NCBI GenBank assembly: GCA_019412865.1
Contig: DXOJ01000564.1
Coordinates: 35,950-44,057 of the forward strand
Direction: 5' to 3'
DNA from: Bacteroides sp.
GTDB taxonomy: Bacteria; Bacteroidota; Bacteroidia; Bacteroidales; Bacteroidaceae
Length of the DNA: 8,108 nucleotides
Part shown: in pieces, positions 1 through 6,018 of the stretch
Layout of the letters: the number at the start of each line of letters is the position of its first letter
How positions within the stretch are numbered: the stretch's first letter is position 1
Translations under genes and position numbers: made by a program
Notes under the pieces: generated by a model
Database searches by the model: none
The model's input: only the letters and a program-made list of their open reading frames with translations
What the model was told of the DNA's origin: nothing

Positions 1-115
1 CAACTTCGGTATATCCTGTTATATTTTTCTTATCAACCCCGTTTTCGGCATATTCCGTCTCCGCACAAGAGGTGAAAGCCAACAAACATACCAACACTAC
101 ATATATTACTTTCAT
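1..115 (-). CDS. Lipoprotein of unknown function, N-terminus only
   Basis: Reading the minus strand from the ATG at 115 gives 38 intact codons with no stop before the window edge, so the rest of the gene lies to the left. The product begins MKVIYVVLVCLLAFTSC, a short lysine-led hydrophobic segment ending in a clear lipobox with the lipidated cysteine at residue 17. The following residues (AETEYAENG) are acidic, as is often seen in surface-exposed Bacteroidota lipoproteins. The start lies 21 bp beyond the stop of the GH-like gene at 137-1795 on the same strand, and no -7 box is visible between them, so the two are probably one transcript. No enzymatic or binding domain can be read from so short a piece. 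A glycan-binding protein or a second lipid-anchored enzyme of the cluster would fit the context, but that is inference. Confidence 0.75.
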   Translation of the reverse strand, partial: MKVIYVVLVCLLAFTSCAETEYAENGVDKKNITGYTEV

Positions 116-136
116 AAGCGAATAAATTTAAGATAA

Positions 137-1795
137 TTACTTTCTAACAGTTGTCGACAATATTTCTACCGATCCATCCTTATAAGTCACTTCGGCGGTA
201 AGTATTTGTCCGTTCAGGTTCTTATTCACTATATTGATTTCCTGTCCATCCAGCTTTACTTTATAAGATGAGACATCATCCGGCAAATTTAATAGTTGTA
301 CCAACATATATCCATCCACTTGTTGATATTTCAACAAAGGAAACTCTCCTGTTACAGACTTGGTCTTAACATCATCCTTCCACAACACGGCATCATCCGA
401 TTTCAGCAATGCTACATGGTAGACAGTTCCAGGAACAAGATTTTCAACCAATGTATAGTCATTCTCCGAATCAAGCGATCGACGCACCACCTCTGTTCCC
501 TCTTCATCTGTTACTGACAATATACCTGTTTTATCGGCTCCATTACCCCAACTTATGAACAATTCCCGTTGTCCTCCGACAAGGCTGGAAACTGCCAATC
601 CATCCCGGGCAGCAATAAAATCAGGATATAACAATGGATTGGGATTGTAGAATCCGTCTGCATCCAGTCCTAAATAACGGGAAAAATAAATTCCTCCAAG
701 TTCCCACATTTCAGTCTTCGCATCGTAAACAGCTCTCGCTCCACCGGGAACCACACTAAAACGTCCGGTAATGGCATACGTATCATATTTCTTGAATACT
801 TCATAAAAAGTCTTATACCAATTCTTCGGATACCAGGAATAACTCTCAAAAAGGCTCTTGAACTCGGTTGCACTCACTGGTGTACCGGCGTTAGCTTTTT
901 CGGCTATCAGATTAAGATATTCGTAAATTTTCATCCCGGCCGTATAACCATGCTTGGTTCCCCATTCTCCCAGTGCGTCAGCTACATGAGGATTTAAAGC
1001 ACGCACCATAGAGAATTCCGTGCAAATCAGTTTCTTTGTTACACCATATTTATCGCGGATAATACGGAAATCATCTTCCGCCTGGTTGATTTTCAATGCG
1101 TGAACGTGCAAGTCGAGCCCTACAACATTAGGATTGTTATTAACCACAGAGACTACTGCAGGTACCGTTTCGCTCTTCGGCAACTCGGAAACACGGTTCA
1201 ATGCTCCGGCATAAATATCAAATGTCCAGCCATTAGCCTGTTTCCAGGTAGTCAGCCGATTGGCAAACTCATTCAGAAATGCCCGATAATCTTCACCATC
1301 CGCATGACAGAGATCGGTATCCAATGCATTCTCCCATTCCGGTTCGTTACCCATGACAAGTATTTCAATATTCTTCGCCATATCATAGGTTTTCAGTAAT
1401 ATTTCCGTTGCCTGAAATATGTACTCCATCTCCTTAGTTCCTACTTTGGGAACCGTATCGGTATATAATTCAAAAGGTATTTTCAGACTCAAGATGAATT
1501 TCACACGGTCGCCCAACGCTTTCTTGGCCTGAATAAATTTCAATGTAGGAATATGTGTCCTGATGGCATTTTCTTTCACACCAACAATCTTCCCGTTTTC
1601 ATTCTGAAGAAACAGATTGGGGATATTGATAAATCCTCTCACCCAACTCACTTTCGACTGTTTCAACATCTCTATTTCCGTAATCGGGTAATCTATATTT
1701 TCATTATAGTTCGCCCCCAAATCCTGCGCCTTTGTTCCCATCGAACATAAGAACAGCAATACAAACATTAAAAAAGCTTTCATTTTCATATACAT
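137..1795 (-). CDS. Secreted glycoside-hydrolase-like protein (clan GH-A type TIM barrel plus C-terminal beta domains)
   Basis: A 552-residue protein with a type I signal peptide (MKMKAFLMF...CSMGTKAQ, cleavage probably near residue 24), so it is periplasmic or exported. Residues about 25-400 read as a TIM-barrel glycosidase. The strand segment ILVMGNEPEWE carries an Asn-Glu pair (N150-E151), the usual acid/base of clan GH-A. LICTEFS carries E260, in the place of the strand-7 nucleophile. The 109-residue spacing fits that clan. H230 and H232 in LDLHVHAL may line the active site. Residues about 405-480 resemble a fibronectin III-like domain, and 485-552 a second small beta domain. In-frame Met codons at 1795, 1789 and 1783 all follow the -7 box at 1829-1836; the last two give the more typical lysine-rich signal peptide start. 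The upstream sulfatase on the same strand suggests a sulfated glycan substrate. The exact GH family was not recognised (GH39- or GH5-like by general pattern), and catalysis and substrate are inference. Confidence 0.8.
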   Translation of the reverse strand: MYMKMKAFLMFVLLFLCSMGTKAQDLGANYNENIDYPITEIEMLKQSKVSWVRGFINIPNLFLQNENGKIVGVKENAIRTHIPTLKFIQAKKALGDRVKFILSLKIPFELYTDTVPKVGTKEMEYIFQATEILLKTYDMAKNIEILVMGNEPEWENALDTDLCHADGEDYRAFLNEFANRLTTWKQANGWTFDIYAGALNRVSELPKSETVPAVVSVVNNNPNVVGLDLHVHALKINQAEDDFRIIRDKYGVTKKLICTEFSMVRALNPHVADALGEWGTKHGYTAGMKIYEYLNLIAEKANAGTPVSATEFKSLFESYSWYPKNWYKTFYEVFKKYDTYAITGRFSVVPGGARAVYDAKTEMWELGGIYFSRYLGLDADGFYNPNPLLYPDFIAARDGLAVSSLVGGQRELFISWGNGADKTGILSVTDEEGTEVVRRSLDSENDYTLVENLVPGTVYHVALLKSDDAVLWKDDVKTKSVTGEFPLLKYQQVDGYMLVQLLNLPDDVSSYKVKLDGQEINIVNKNLNGQILTAEVTYKDGSVEILSTTVRK

Positions 1796-1828
1796 ACTTC
1801 AAGGTTAATTGTCCGACATCGAACAGAA

Positions 1829-1836
1829 CAAAGGTA
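1829..1836 (-). promoter_or_regulatory. Bacteroides -7 box upstream of the GH-like gene
   Basis: The minus strand reads TACCTTTG, an exact match to the Bacteroides -7 consensus TAnnTTTG, 33 bp before the first possible ATG at 1795. Transcription would begin near 1822. No clean TTTG -33 element lies about 20 bp upstream; that zone is instead occupied by one arm of an inverted repeat, which would suit an activator-dependent promoter. The box implies that the GH-like gene can be transcribed independently of the sulfatase. Confidence 0.55.
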
Positions 1837-1841
1837 GAGAA

Positions 1842-1887
1842 ATAAATCCCGGTAGAATAGAACGATTGTTTTATCAACGGGATTTAT
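1842..1887. repeat. 10-bp perfect inverted repeat between sulfatase and GH-like gene
   Basis: ATAAATCCCG at 1842-1851 is repeated in inverted form as CGGGATTTAT at 1878-1887, with a 26-bp spacer. The inner arm ends 5 bp before the -7 box of the GH-like gene, and the outer arm lies 21 bp past the sulfatase stop. It could be a regulator-binding operator or the stem of a weak terminator for the sulfatase. No T-run follows on the minus strand, and the long loop makes the operator reading somewhat more likely. Confidence 0.5.
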
Positions 1888-1908
1888 GTTCAGAATAAAC
1901 ATTTGACC

Positions 1909-3435
1909 TTATTTTAATGGTTCTTCTTCTACTTCACTGCGATAATAACCGTCCACTTCAGCAAAGAAATTCTGCTTCAGGGAGTCCAGAAGTTCGGGCT
2001 GTTGTGCCGCCACATTCTGATGTTGAGTCCGGTCGGCTTTTACATTGAATAATCCGTATTCACCCAGATTACCTAATTCATTTCCGGTCAGATTTCGTTC
2101 GGAACCTTTATAAGGAGGCATCATAATCCAGTCGCCTGAACGATAAGCCATACGTCCCTGCGCTTCCAACACTACATCCTTGCGGGCAGTCTGCTCTTTT
2201 CCGAAGAAAGCATCCAGATAGTTCCGACTATCCAAACCTTCCGGCAAATCGGCATGTATCATCGAACCCAGAGAAGCGAGAATATCTACCTGGCAAACCA
2301 GTGCATCGGACACAACCGGCTGAATCTTTCCTTTCCAATAAACAAACAAAGGAATATGCGTACCACCGTCGAACAAACTATATTTACCTCCGCGCAGACC
2401 TCCGGCAGGAAGATGATCGCCTGCCAGTTCGGGAGCACCGTCTTTGTAACCGTCATTCAGAACCGGCCCGTTATCACTGGAGAAGATAATCAGTGTCTTT
2501 TCCAACAATCCTTCTTTCTTCAAGTGAGCAAGCAGTTCGCCGACACACCAGTCTGCCTCAACGATGGCATCGCCACGAGGCCCCATCGTTGTTTTGCCCA
2601 CAAAGCGCTGGTGGGGAGCACGAGGTACGTGAGGTTCGTGCAAGCCATAATACAGGAAGAAAGGAGCATCTTTGTGTTCAGTCACAAAGTTCTTTACCTT
2701 ATCTACAAAATAGTCGGCCATATCCTCGTCTTTCCAACGGGCTTTCTGTCCGCCTTTCATATATCCGATACGGGGAATTCCGTTTACTATAGAGTTATTG
2801 TGTCCGTGTGCCCACTGCATTTTCAGCATCTCCGGATGAGAAATGGCAGTCGGTTCGCCCTCAAAATTATGCTCGTAACTCACTTCGATGGGATCGGCCG
2901 GATCGAGTCCTACTACATCGCCGTTTTCCACATAAACTGTCGGGACACGATCGTTGGTTGCTGCAATCAGGCAAGAGTAGTCGAAACCGATTTCTTTGGC
3001 ACCCGGTTTGACGGTTTCGTTCCAGTTGACATTGCCGTCTCCCATCCCCAAATGCCACTTTCCGATAGCTCCGGTCACATAACCGCATTGCTGCATCATC
3101 TTCGGCAAAGTAAACTGATTTTCATTAATGATAAGAGGAGCATCTCCCGGCAGGATTTTTGCATCCTTATTTTTCCACGGATACATTCCGGTCATCAAAG
3201 CGTAACGACTGGGAGTGGAAGTTGCCGAAGTGGCATATCCGTTCATGAAACAAACTCCGCCATGAGCCAGACTGTCGATATTCGGAGTATGAATCGTAGT
3301 AGAGCCGTAAGCGCTGACATCACCAAATCCCAGATCATCGGCAAGAATCACAATCACATTCGGCTTTTCTTCTACGTGCTGTGAGGTACAACCTACTAAA
3401 GACAACGTAGGAACTAGATAGATTATCTTTTTCAT
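1909..3435 (-). CDS. Serine-type S1 family sulfatase, lipoprotein
   Basis: A 508-residue sulfatase of the formylglycine-dependent alkaline-phosphatase superfamily (family S1), which hydrolyses sulfate esters, here probably on a glycan. The N-terminus ends in a lipobox (LSLVGC, lipidated C16), so the enzyme is probably membrane-anchored. Visible active-site features: metal-binding D33-D34 in ILADDLGFGD; the maturation motif STPSRYALMTG, with S73 as the residue converted to formylglycine and R77 beside it; GKWHLG with K126 and H128; LHEPH with H266; SSDNG with D321-N322; and K351. Because S73 is serine and not cysteine, maturation requires a radical SAM anSME enzyme, which is not encoded in this window. 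Length is normal for the family. The C-terminal subdomain (about 400-508) includes GDWIMM and a GEYGLFNV segment typical of Bacteroides sulfatases. Sub-family and the sulfated position cannot be read by eye. It precedes the GH-like gene on the same strand by 113 bp. Confidence 0.95.
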   Translation of the reverse strand: MKKIIYLVPTLSLVGCTSQHVEEKPNVIVILADDLGFGDVSAYGSTTIHTPNIDSLAHGGVCFMNGYATSATSTPSRYALMTGMYPWKNKDAKILPGDAPLIINENQFTLPKMMQQCGYVTGAIGKWHLGMGDGNVNWNETVKPGAKEIGFDYSCLIAATNDRVPTVYVENGDVVGLDPADPIEVSYEHNFEGEPTAISHPEMLKMQWAHGHNNSIVNGIPRIGYMKGGQKARWKDEDMADYFVDKVKNFVTEHKDAPFFLYYGLHEPHVPRAPHQRFVGKTTMGPRGDAIVEADWCVGELLAHLKKEGLLEKTLIIFSSDNGPVLNDGYKDGAPELAGDHLPAGGLRGGKYSLFDGGTHIPLFVYWKGKIQPVVSDALVCQVDILASLGSMIHADLPEGLDSRNYLDAFFGKEQTARKDVVLEAQGRMAYRSGDWIMMPPYKGSERNLTGNELGNLGEYGLFNVKADRTQHQNVAAQQPELLDSLKQNFFAEVDGYYRSEVEEEPLK

Positions 3436-3459
3436 AATATTATGTAGTTAATAACGATG

Positions 3460-3467
3460 CAAATTTA
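3460..3467 (-). promoter_or_regulatory. Putative -7 box of the sulfatase gene
   Basis: The minus strand reads TAAATTTG, matching TAnnTTTG, 24 bp before the sulfatase ATG, giving a very short leader. A TTTG that could act as the -33 element lies at 3494-3497, but the 26-bp spacing is longer than the usual 19-22 bp, so basal activity may be weak or activator-dependent. Confidence 0.45.
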
Positions 3468-3778
3468 GCCACCACTTATTTATTTATGTAGAACAAATGT
3501 TTAATAATGGGGAGAAATGTCCATCCTGCAACTATTCCAGAGAAATAAGGTATGAAAATGCGTGTGATGAATTAACTCGAAATGATAGCATAGGCCTGTC
3601 AATGTTCTACTTTTAATATTCTACAGGAAAATAGCCAGTTAGAAAGTAGCAAACTAGAAAATAAACTGTATAAATAAACGCATGAACATACAAAAAACAG
3701 TCTAATATTGCATAAAGCCAAACAAGATATACATCTTTCTCTATTCGGGAACCGTTCATTGCCTTAAAACCAACGAAG

Positions 3779-3844
3779 TGTTCCTCGGTGTGCATCGACT
3801 TGTTCCTCACCGAGGAAGCTATCGTTCTCCGGTGAAGAAGATAA
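3779..3844. repeat. Imperfect 22-bp-period repeat with embedded 10-bp palindrome
   Basis: Three related blocks begin at 3779 (TGTTCCTCGGTG), 3801 (TGTTCCTCACCG) and 3823 (CGTTCTCCGGTG), exactly 22 bp apart, with diverged filler between them. Within the first two blocks, TTCCTCGGTG at 3781-3790 and CACCGAGGAA at 3808-3817 form a perfect 10-bp inverted repeat around a 17-bp loop. The block is more GC-rich than its AT-rich surroundings, suggesting a separate origin such as a dispersed intergenic repeat. No T-run follows on either strand, so a standard terminator is unlikely. Confidence 0.6.
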
Positions 3845-4078
3845 AAATGGACTATTAAGAAATATTTTCTCCCTAGTTTATCATAATATATTGGAAAGGA
3901 GAAAATAATAAAATGATTGGTTATTCAGGTATCTACTCTCCAAATAACAAAAAGAATCAAGAATCTATCGCAATTCGATTAGTATATTCTCAAAACAGCG
4001 AAAATAGAGAATCACGTAATTACAAATGCATGGCATTTTCCGGCTTTTCTTTACCAAACTGCGATTTATGTCCTTCTC

Positions 4079-4118
4079 CGATGATTAAATATTCCTTTTT
4101 TAAGAATCATCGTTTTTT
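4079..4118 (+). terminator. Terminator-like hairpin followed by six T's
   Basis: CGATGATT at 4079-4086 pairs with AATCATCG at 4105-4112 around an 18-nt AT-rich loop, directly followed by TTTTTT at 4113-4118. This is the layout of a rho-independent terminator on the plus strand, though the stem is only 8 bp and AT-rich. No recognised plus-strand gene ends here, so if real it would end an unannotated short transcript begun in the upstream gap. Confidence 0.4.
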
Positions 4119-4256
4119 AAGGGAGGCTATATAGTTTGGAATAGAGGTTGTGCTTAACAATAAAAACTGTAATAGTATACAGGAACAGCCCAATAAGATA
4201 TTACCGGATTCTGACAAGATTAGGTAATGTCTTATTTTTATAATGATGAAAATTGT

Positions 4257-4264
4257 TACCTTTG
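4257..4264 (+). promoter_or_regulatory. Bacteroides -7 box of the alpha/beta hydrolase gene
   Basis: TACCTTTG matches the TAnnTTTG consensus exactly, 46 bp before the ATG at 4311, giving a leader of about 40 nt. The expected -33 position (about 4233-4236) has no exact TTTG. A 6-bp inverted repeat (ATTACC at 4200-4205, GGTAAT at 4223-4228) lies just upstream and could be an activator site. The box also settles the start codon: the in-frame ATG at 4227 lies upstream of it and would not be transcribed. Confidence 0.6.
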
Positions 4265-4310
4265 TATATATCTTATATTTACAATTAAGATTAAACCTAA
4301 TTTTTCGCTT

Positions 4311-5717
4311 ATGAAAATAGTTAAGGCTACCTACATCGTTATATTCATTACCGGACTATTAGCCGGAGTGTTCTTCTCATCCTCTGTTTCCGCCCAAGAT
4401 ATTTCGGGAACCTGGCACGGAAAACTTTCCATTCCCACCGGTTCGCTGACTATTGTATTCCACATCAGTCAAACGGAACAAGGCGCTTATGTGACCACAC
4501 TGGACAGTCCCGACCAGGGAGCCAACGGTATCAAGACACAGACCACTTCTTTCAATGATTCTACTTTAATTATCCAGATACCTGTGATTCATGCTTCGTA
4601 CAAAGGAAAGCTGAACAGTGATAACACAATCAACGGAACATTTACGCAAGGGATGCCCCTTCCGTTGAATTTGAAAAAGGGAGAAGCCAGCCGCCCCAAA
4701 CGTCCACAGGAGCCTCAACCGCCTTTCCCTTACAGAAGTGAAGAAGTCACCGTGAGGAATGAACGGGATGGAATTAACCTTGCCGGAACATTGACTCTTC
4801 CCGAAAAAGGAACTAAATTTCCGGCAGTGGTAATGGTGACGGGAAGCGGTGCGCAGAACCGGGATGAGGAAATCATGGGACACAAACCTTTCTTTGTCAT
4901 CGCCGATTATCTGACCCGAAACGGAATTGCTGTGCTTAGATGTGATGACAGGGGTACTGCCGCTTCACAAGGTACTCACGCAACAGCTACCAATGAGGAT
5001 TTTGCCACAGATACGGAAGCAATGGTGAATTATCTGCGCAGCAGAAAAGAAATAAATGCAAAGAAAATCGGAATTATCGGACATAGCGCAGGCGGAATCA
5101 TTGCATTCATCGTTGCTAAAAAGGACCCATCCATTGCATTTGTCGTTTCATTGGCAGGAGCCGGCGTGAGAGGCGACAGTCTGATGCTGAAGCAGGTAGA
5201 GTTAATCTCTAAATCCCAGGGAATGCCGGATGCCGTCTGGCAAGGGATGAAGCCTTCGATACGGAACAGATATGCCATACTGCAACAAACAGACAAAACT
5301 CCCGAAGAGTTGCAGAAAGAACTGTATGCAGACGTCACAAAAACAATGTCTCCCGAACAATTGAAAGACCTGAATACCATCCAGCAACTATCCGCACAAA
5401 TCAGTTCGATGACTTCTCCGTGGTATCTTCATTTTATGAGATATGACCCGGCCCAGGATTTGAAGAAACTAAAATGTCCGGTTCTGGCTCTGAACGGAGA
5501 AAAGGATATTCAAGTGGATGCCGCCATGAATCTTGCTGCCATTCAGGAAAGAATCACCGGAAATGGAAACAAAAATGTAACAGTCAAAGCCTATCCGAAC
5601 TTAAATCATCTGTTTCAGACTTGCGAAAAAGGAACATTGGCTGAATACGGGCAGTTGGAAGAAACAATCAATCCGGAAGTCTTGAAAGATATCATTGAAT
5701 GGATAAGGAAACAATAA
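4311..5717 (+). CDS. Secreted alpha/beta hydrolase (EstD-like esterase/acyl hydrolase) with N-terminal beta domain
   Basis: From the ATG at 4311 the product is 468 residues. A signal peptide (MKIVKATYIV...SSSVSAQ, cleavage near residue 28-29) sends it to the periplasm or outside. Residues about 30-125 form a small beta-rich domain starting ISGTWHGKL, which may be lipocalin-like. A proline-rich linker (about 129-141) leads to the catalytic domain (145-468). The classic triad is visible: S259 in GHSAGG, D399 in NGEKDIQV and H433 in NLNHLF; GSGAQNRDE at 178-186 probably forms the oxyanion region. The layout resembles EstD-type esterases and S9/S33-related hydrolases, so it probably cleaves an ester or acyl bond; the substrate is unknown. 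The frame opens upstream at 4227, but those 28 residues overlap the promoter and lack signal-peptide character. The gene has its own promoter and a strong hairpin after its stop, so it appears monocistronic. A role on deacetylating glycans beside the sulfatase is possible but unsupported. Confidence 0.92.
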   Translation: MKIVKATYIVIFITGLLAGVFFSSSVSAQDISGTWHGKLSIPTGSLTIVFHISQTEQGAYVTTLDSPDQGANGIKTQTTSFNDSTLIIQIPVIHASYKGKLNSDNTINGTFTQGMPLPLNLKKGEASRPKRPQEPQPPFPYRSEEVTVRNERDGINLAGTLTLPEKGTKFPAVVMVTGSGAQNRDEEIMGHKPFFVIADYLTRNGIAVLRCDDRGTAASQGTHATATNEDFATDTEAMVNYLRSRKEINAKKIGIIGHSAGGIIAFIVAKKDPSIAFVVSLAGAGVRGDSLMLKQVELISKSQGMPDAVWQGMKPSIRNRYAILQQTDKTPEELQKELYADVTKTMSPEQLKDLNTIQQLSAQISSMTSPWYLHFMRYDPAQDLKKLKCPVLALNGEKDIQVDAAMNLAAIQERITGNGNKNVTVKAYPNLNHLFQTCEKGTLAEYGQLEETINPEVLKDIIEWIRKQ

Positions 5718-5775
5718 GTCTATTAATGATATTACTTAGCAAGTACACATTTCTCAATATCACATTCTTTTCTTG

Positions 5776-5814
5776 CTAATTCTTGCAAATTCTTCAAATA
5801 TTTGCAAGAATTGG
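5776..5814 (+). terminator. Strong hairpin downstream of the alpha/beta hydrolase
   Basis: AATTCTTGCAAAT at 5778-5790 and ATTTGCAAGAATT at 5800-5812 form a perfect 13-bp stem around a 9-nt loop, extendable to 15 bp with a T-G and a C-G pair. It lies about 60 bp after the hydrolase stop. No T-run follows on the plus strand, so it may act as a transcript 3'-end stabiliser or a non-canonical terminator. The left arm sits in three near-tandem 10-bp units (TTCTTGCTAA, TTCTTGCAAA, TTCTTCAAAT) starting about 5770, which may be how the palindrome arose. Confidence 0.55.
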
Positions 5815-5941
5815 AAAGAAAGTAAATGGCTACAATTTACATATACTACATAAATCTCCCGTCATCAGCTTACACCAACATTGTCTAATTTGATTTAAAT
5901 CAAAATCCATCTCATCGAACTCACCCTGAAAGATTTTGTTT

Positions 5942-5949
5942 TACCTTTG
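5942..5949 (+). promoter_or_regulatory. Bacteroides -7 box of the MFS exporter gene
   Basis: TACCTTTG is an exact TAnnTTTG match 69 bp before the ATG at 6019, giving a leader of about 60 nt. No TTTG lies at the expected -33 position. The remainder of the 301-bp gap between 5718 and 6018 holds only the hairpin at 5776-5814 and the leader repeats at 5981-6010. Confidence 0.55.
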
Positions 5950-5980
5950 CAGCCAAAACAAATAAGCGGCAAATAATAGT

Positions 5981-6010
5981 AAGGTAAAAAGGTAACAGGT
6001 ATTAAGGTAA
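5981..6010 (+). repeat. Four closely spaced GGTA motifs in the exporter leader
   Basis: GGTA occurs at 5983, 5991, 5998 and 6006, a 7-8 bp period; three copies share the longer form AAGGTAA (5981, 5989, 6004). The run ends 8 bp before the start codon, so it lies in the untranslated leader beside the ribosome-loading site. TTACCTTT over the -7 region (5941-5948) is the inverted counterpart of AAAGGTAA at 5988-5995. It could be a regulatory element or simply low-complexity leader sequence. Confidence 0.45.
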
Positions 6011-6018
6011 AGTTTTGT

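Larger units (their letters stand above)
3436..4310. other. Long intergenic region without a convincing gene
   Basis: About 875 bp separate the divergent sulfatase and alpha/beta hydrolase genes, much longer than the other gaps here. The stretch is AT-rich. It contains the sulfatase -7 box near its left end, a 22-bp-period repeat with a palindrome at 3779-3844, a terminator-like hairpin at 4079-4118, a short inverted repeat (ATTACC at 4200-4205 and GGTAAT at 4223-4228), and the hydrolase -7 box at 4257-4264. Short open frames occur on both strands (3613-3810 minus, 3913-4134 plus), but neither resembles a known protein and the second runs through the hairpin. The stretch may be a decayed gene, a dispersed repeat, or host an unannotated small RNA; the sequence does not decide. 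Confidence 0.6.

Noticed and set aside
2254..3384. 376-codon open frame on the plus strand
   Set aside because: It lies entirely antisense to the sulfatase, whose motifs are unmistakable. The translated product has no recognisable domain, so it is a shadow of codon bias.
3613..3810. 65-codon frame on the minus strand beginning at a GTG within the 22-bp repeat
   Set aside because: The start lies inside a repeat, the product resembles nothing I know, and no promoter is visible. It may be a chance frame or part of a dispersed repeat.
3779..3844. Possible CRISPR array
   Set aside because: Only three imperfect blocks with a 22-bp period, no conserved repeat of 24 bp or more, no unique spacers of normal length, and no cas genes nearby.
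3913..4134. 73-codon frame on the plus strand preceded by an AGGAG-like sequence
   Set aside because: No recognisable domain, no -7 box upstream, and it runs through a terminator-like hairpin. Shine-Dalgarno sites carry little weight in Bacteroides.
4200..4228. ATTACC / GGTAAT inverted repeat upstream of the hydrolase
   Set aside because: Arms of only 6 bp are expected by chance in AT-rich DNA. It is mentioned with the promoter but not supported as a separate feature.
4227..4310. In-frame upstream extension of the alpha/beta hydrolase (28 more residues)
   Set aside because: It overlaps the -7 box at 4257-4264 and so would not be transcribed from that promoter. The ATG at 4311 gives a proper signal peptide.
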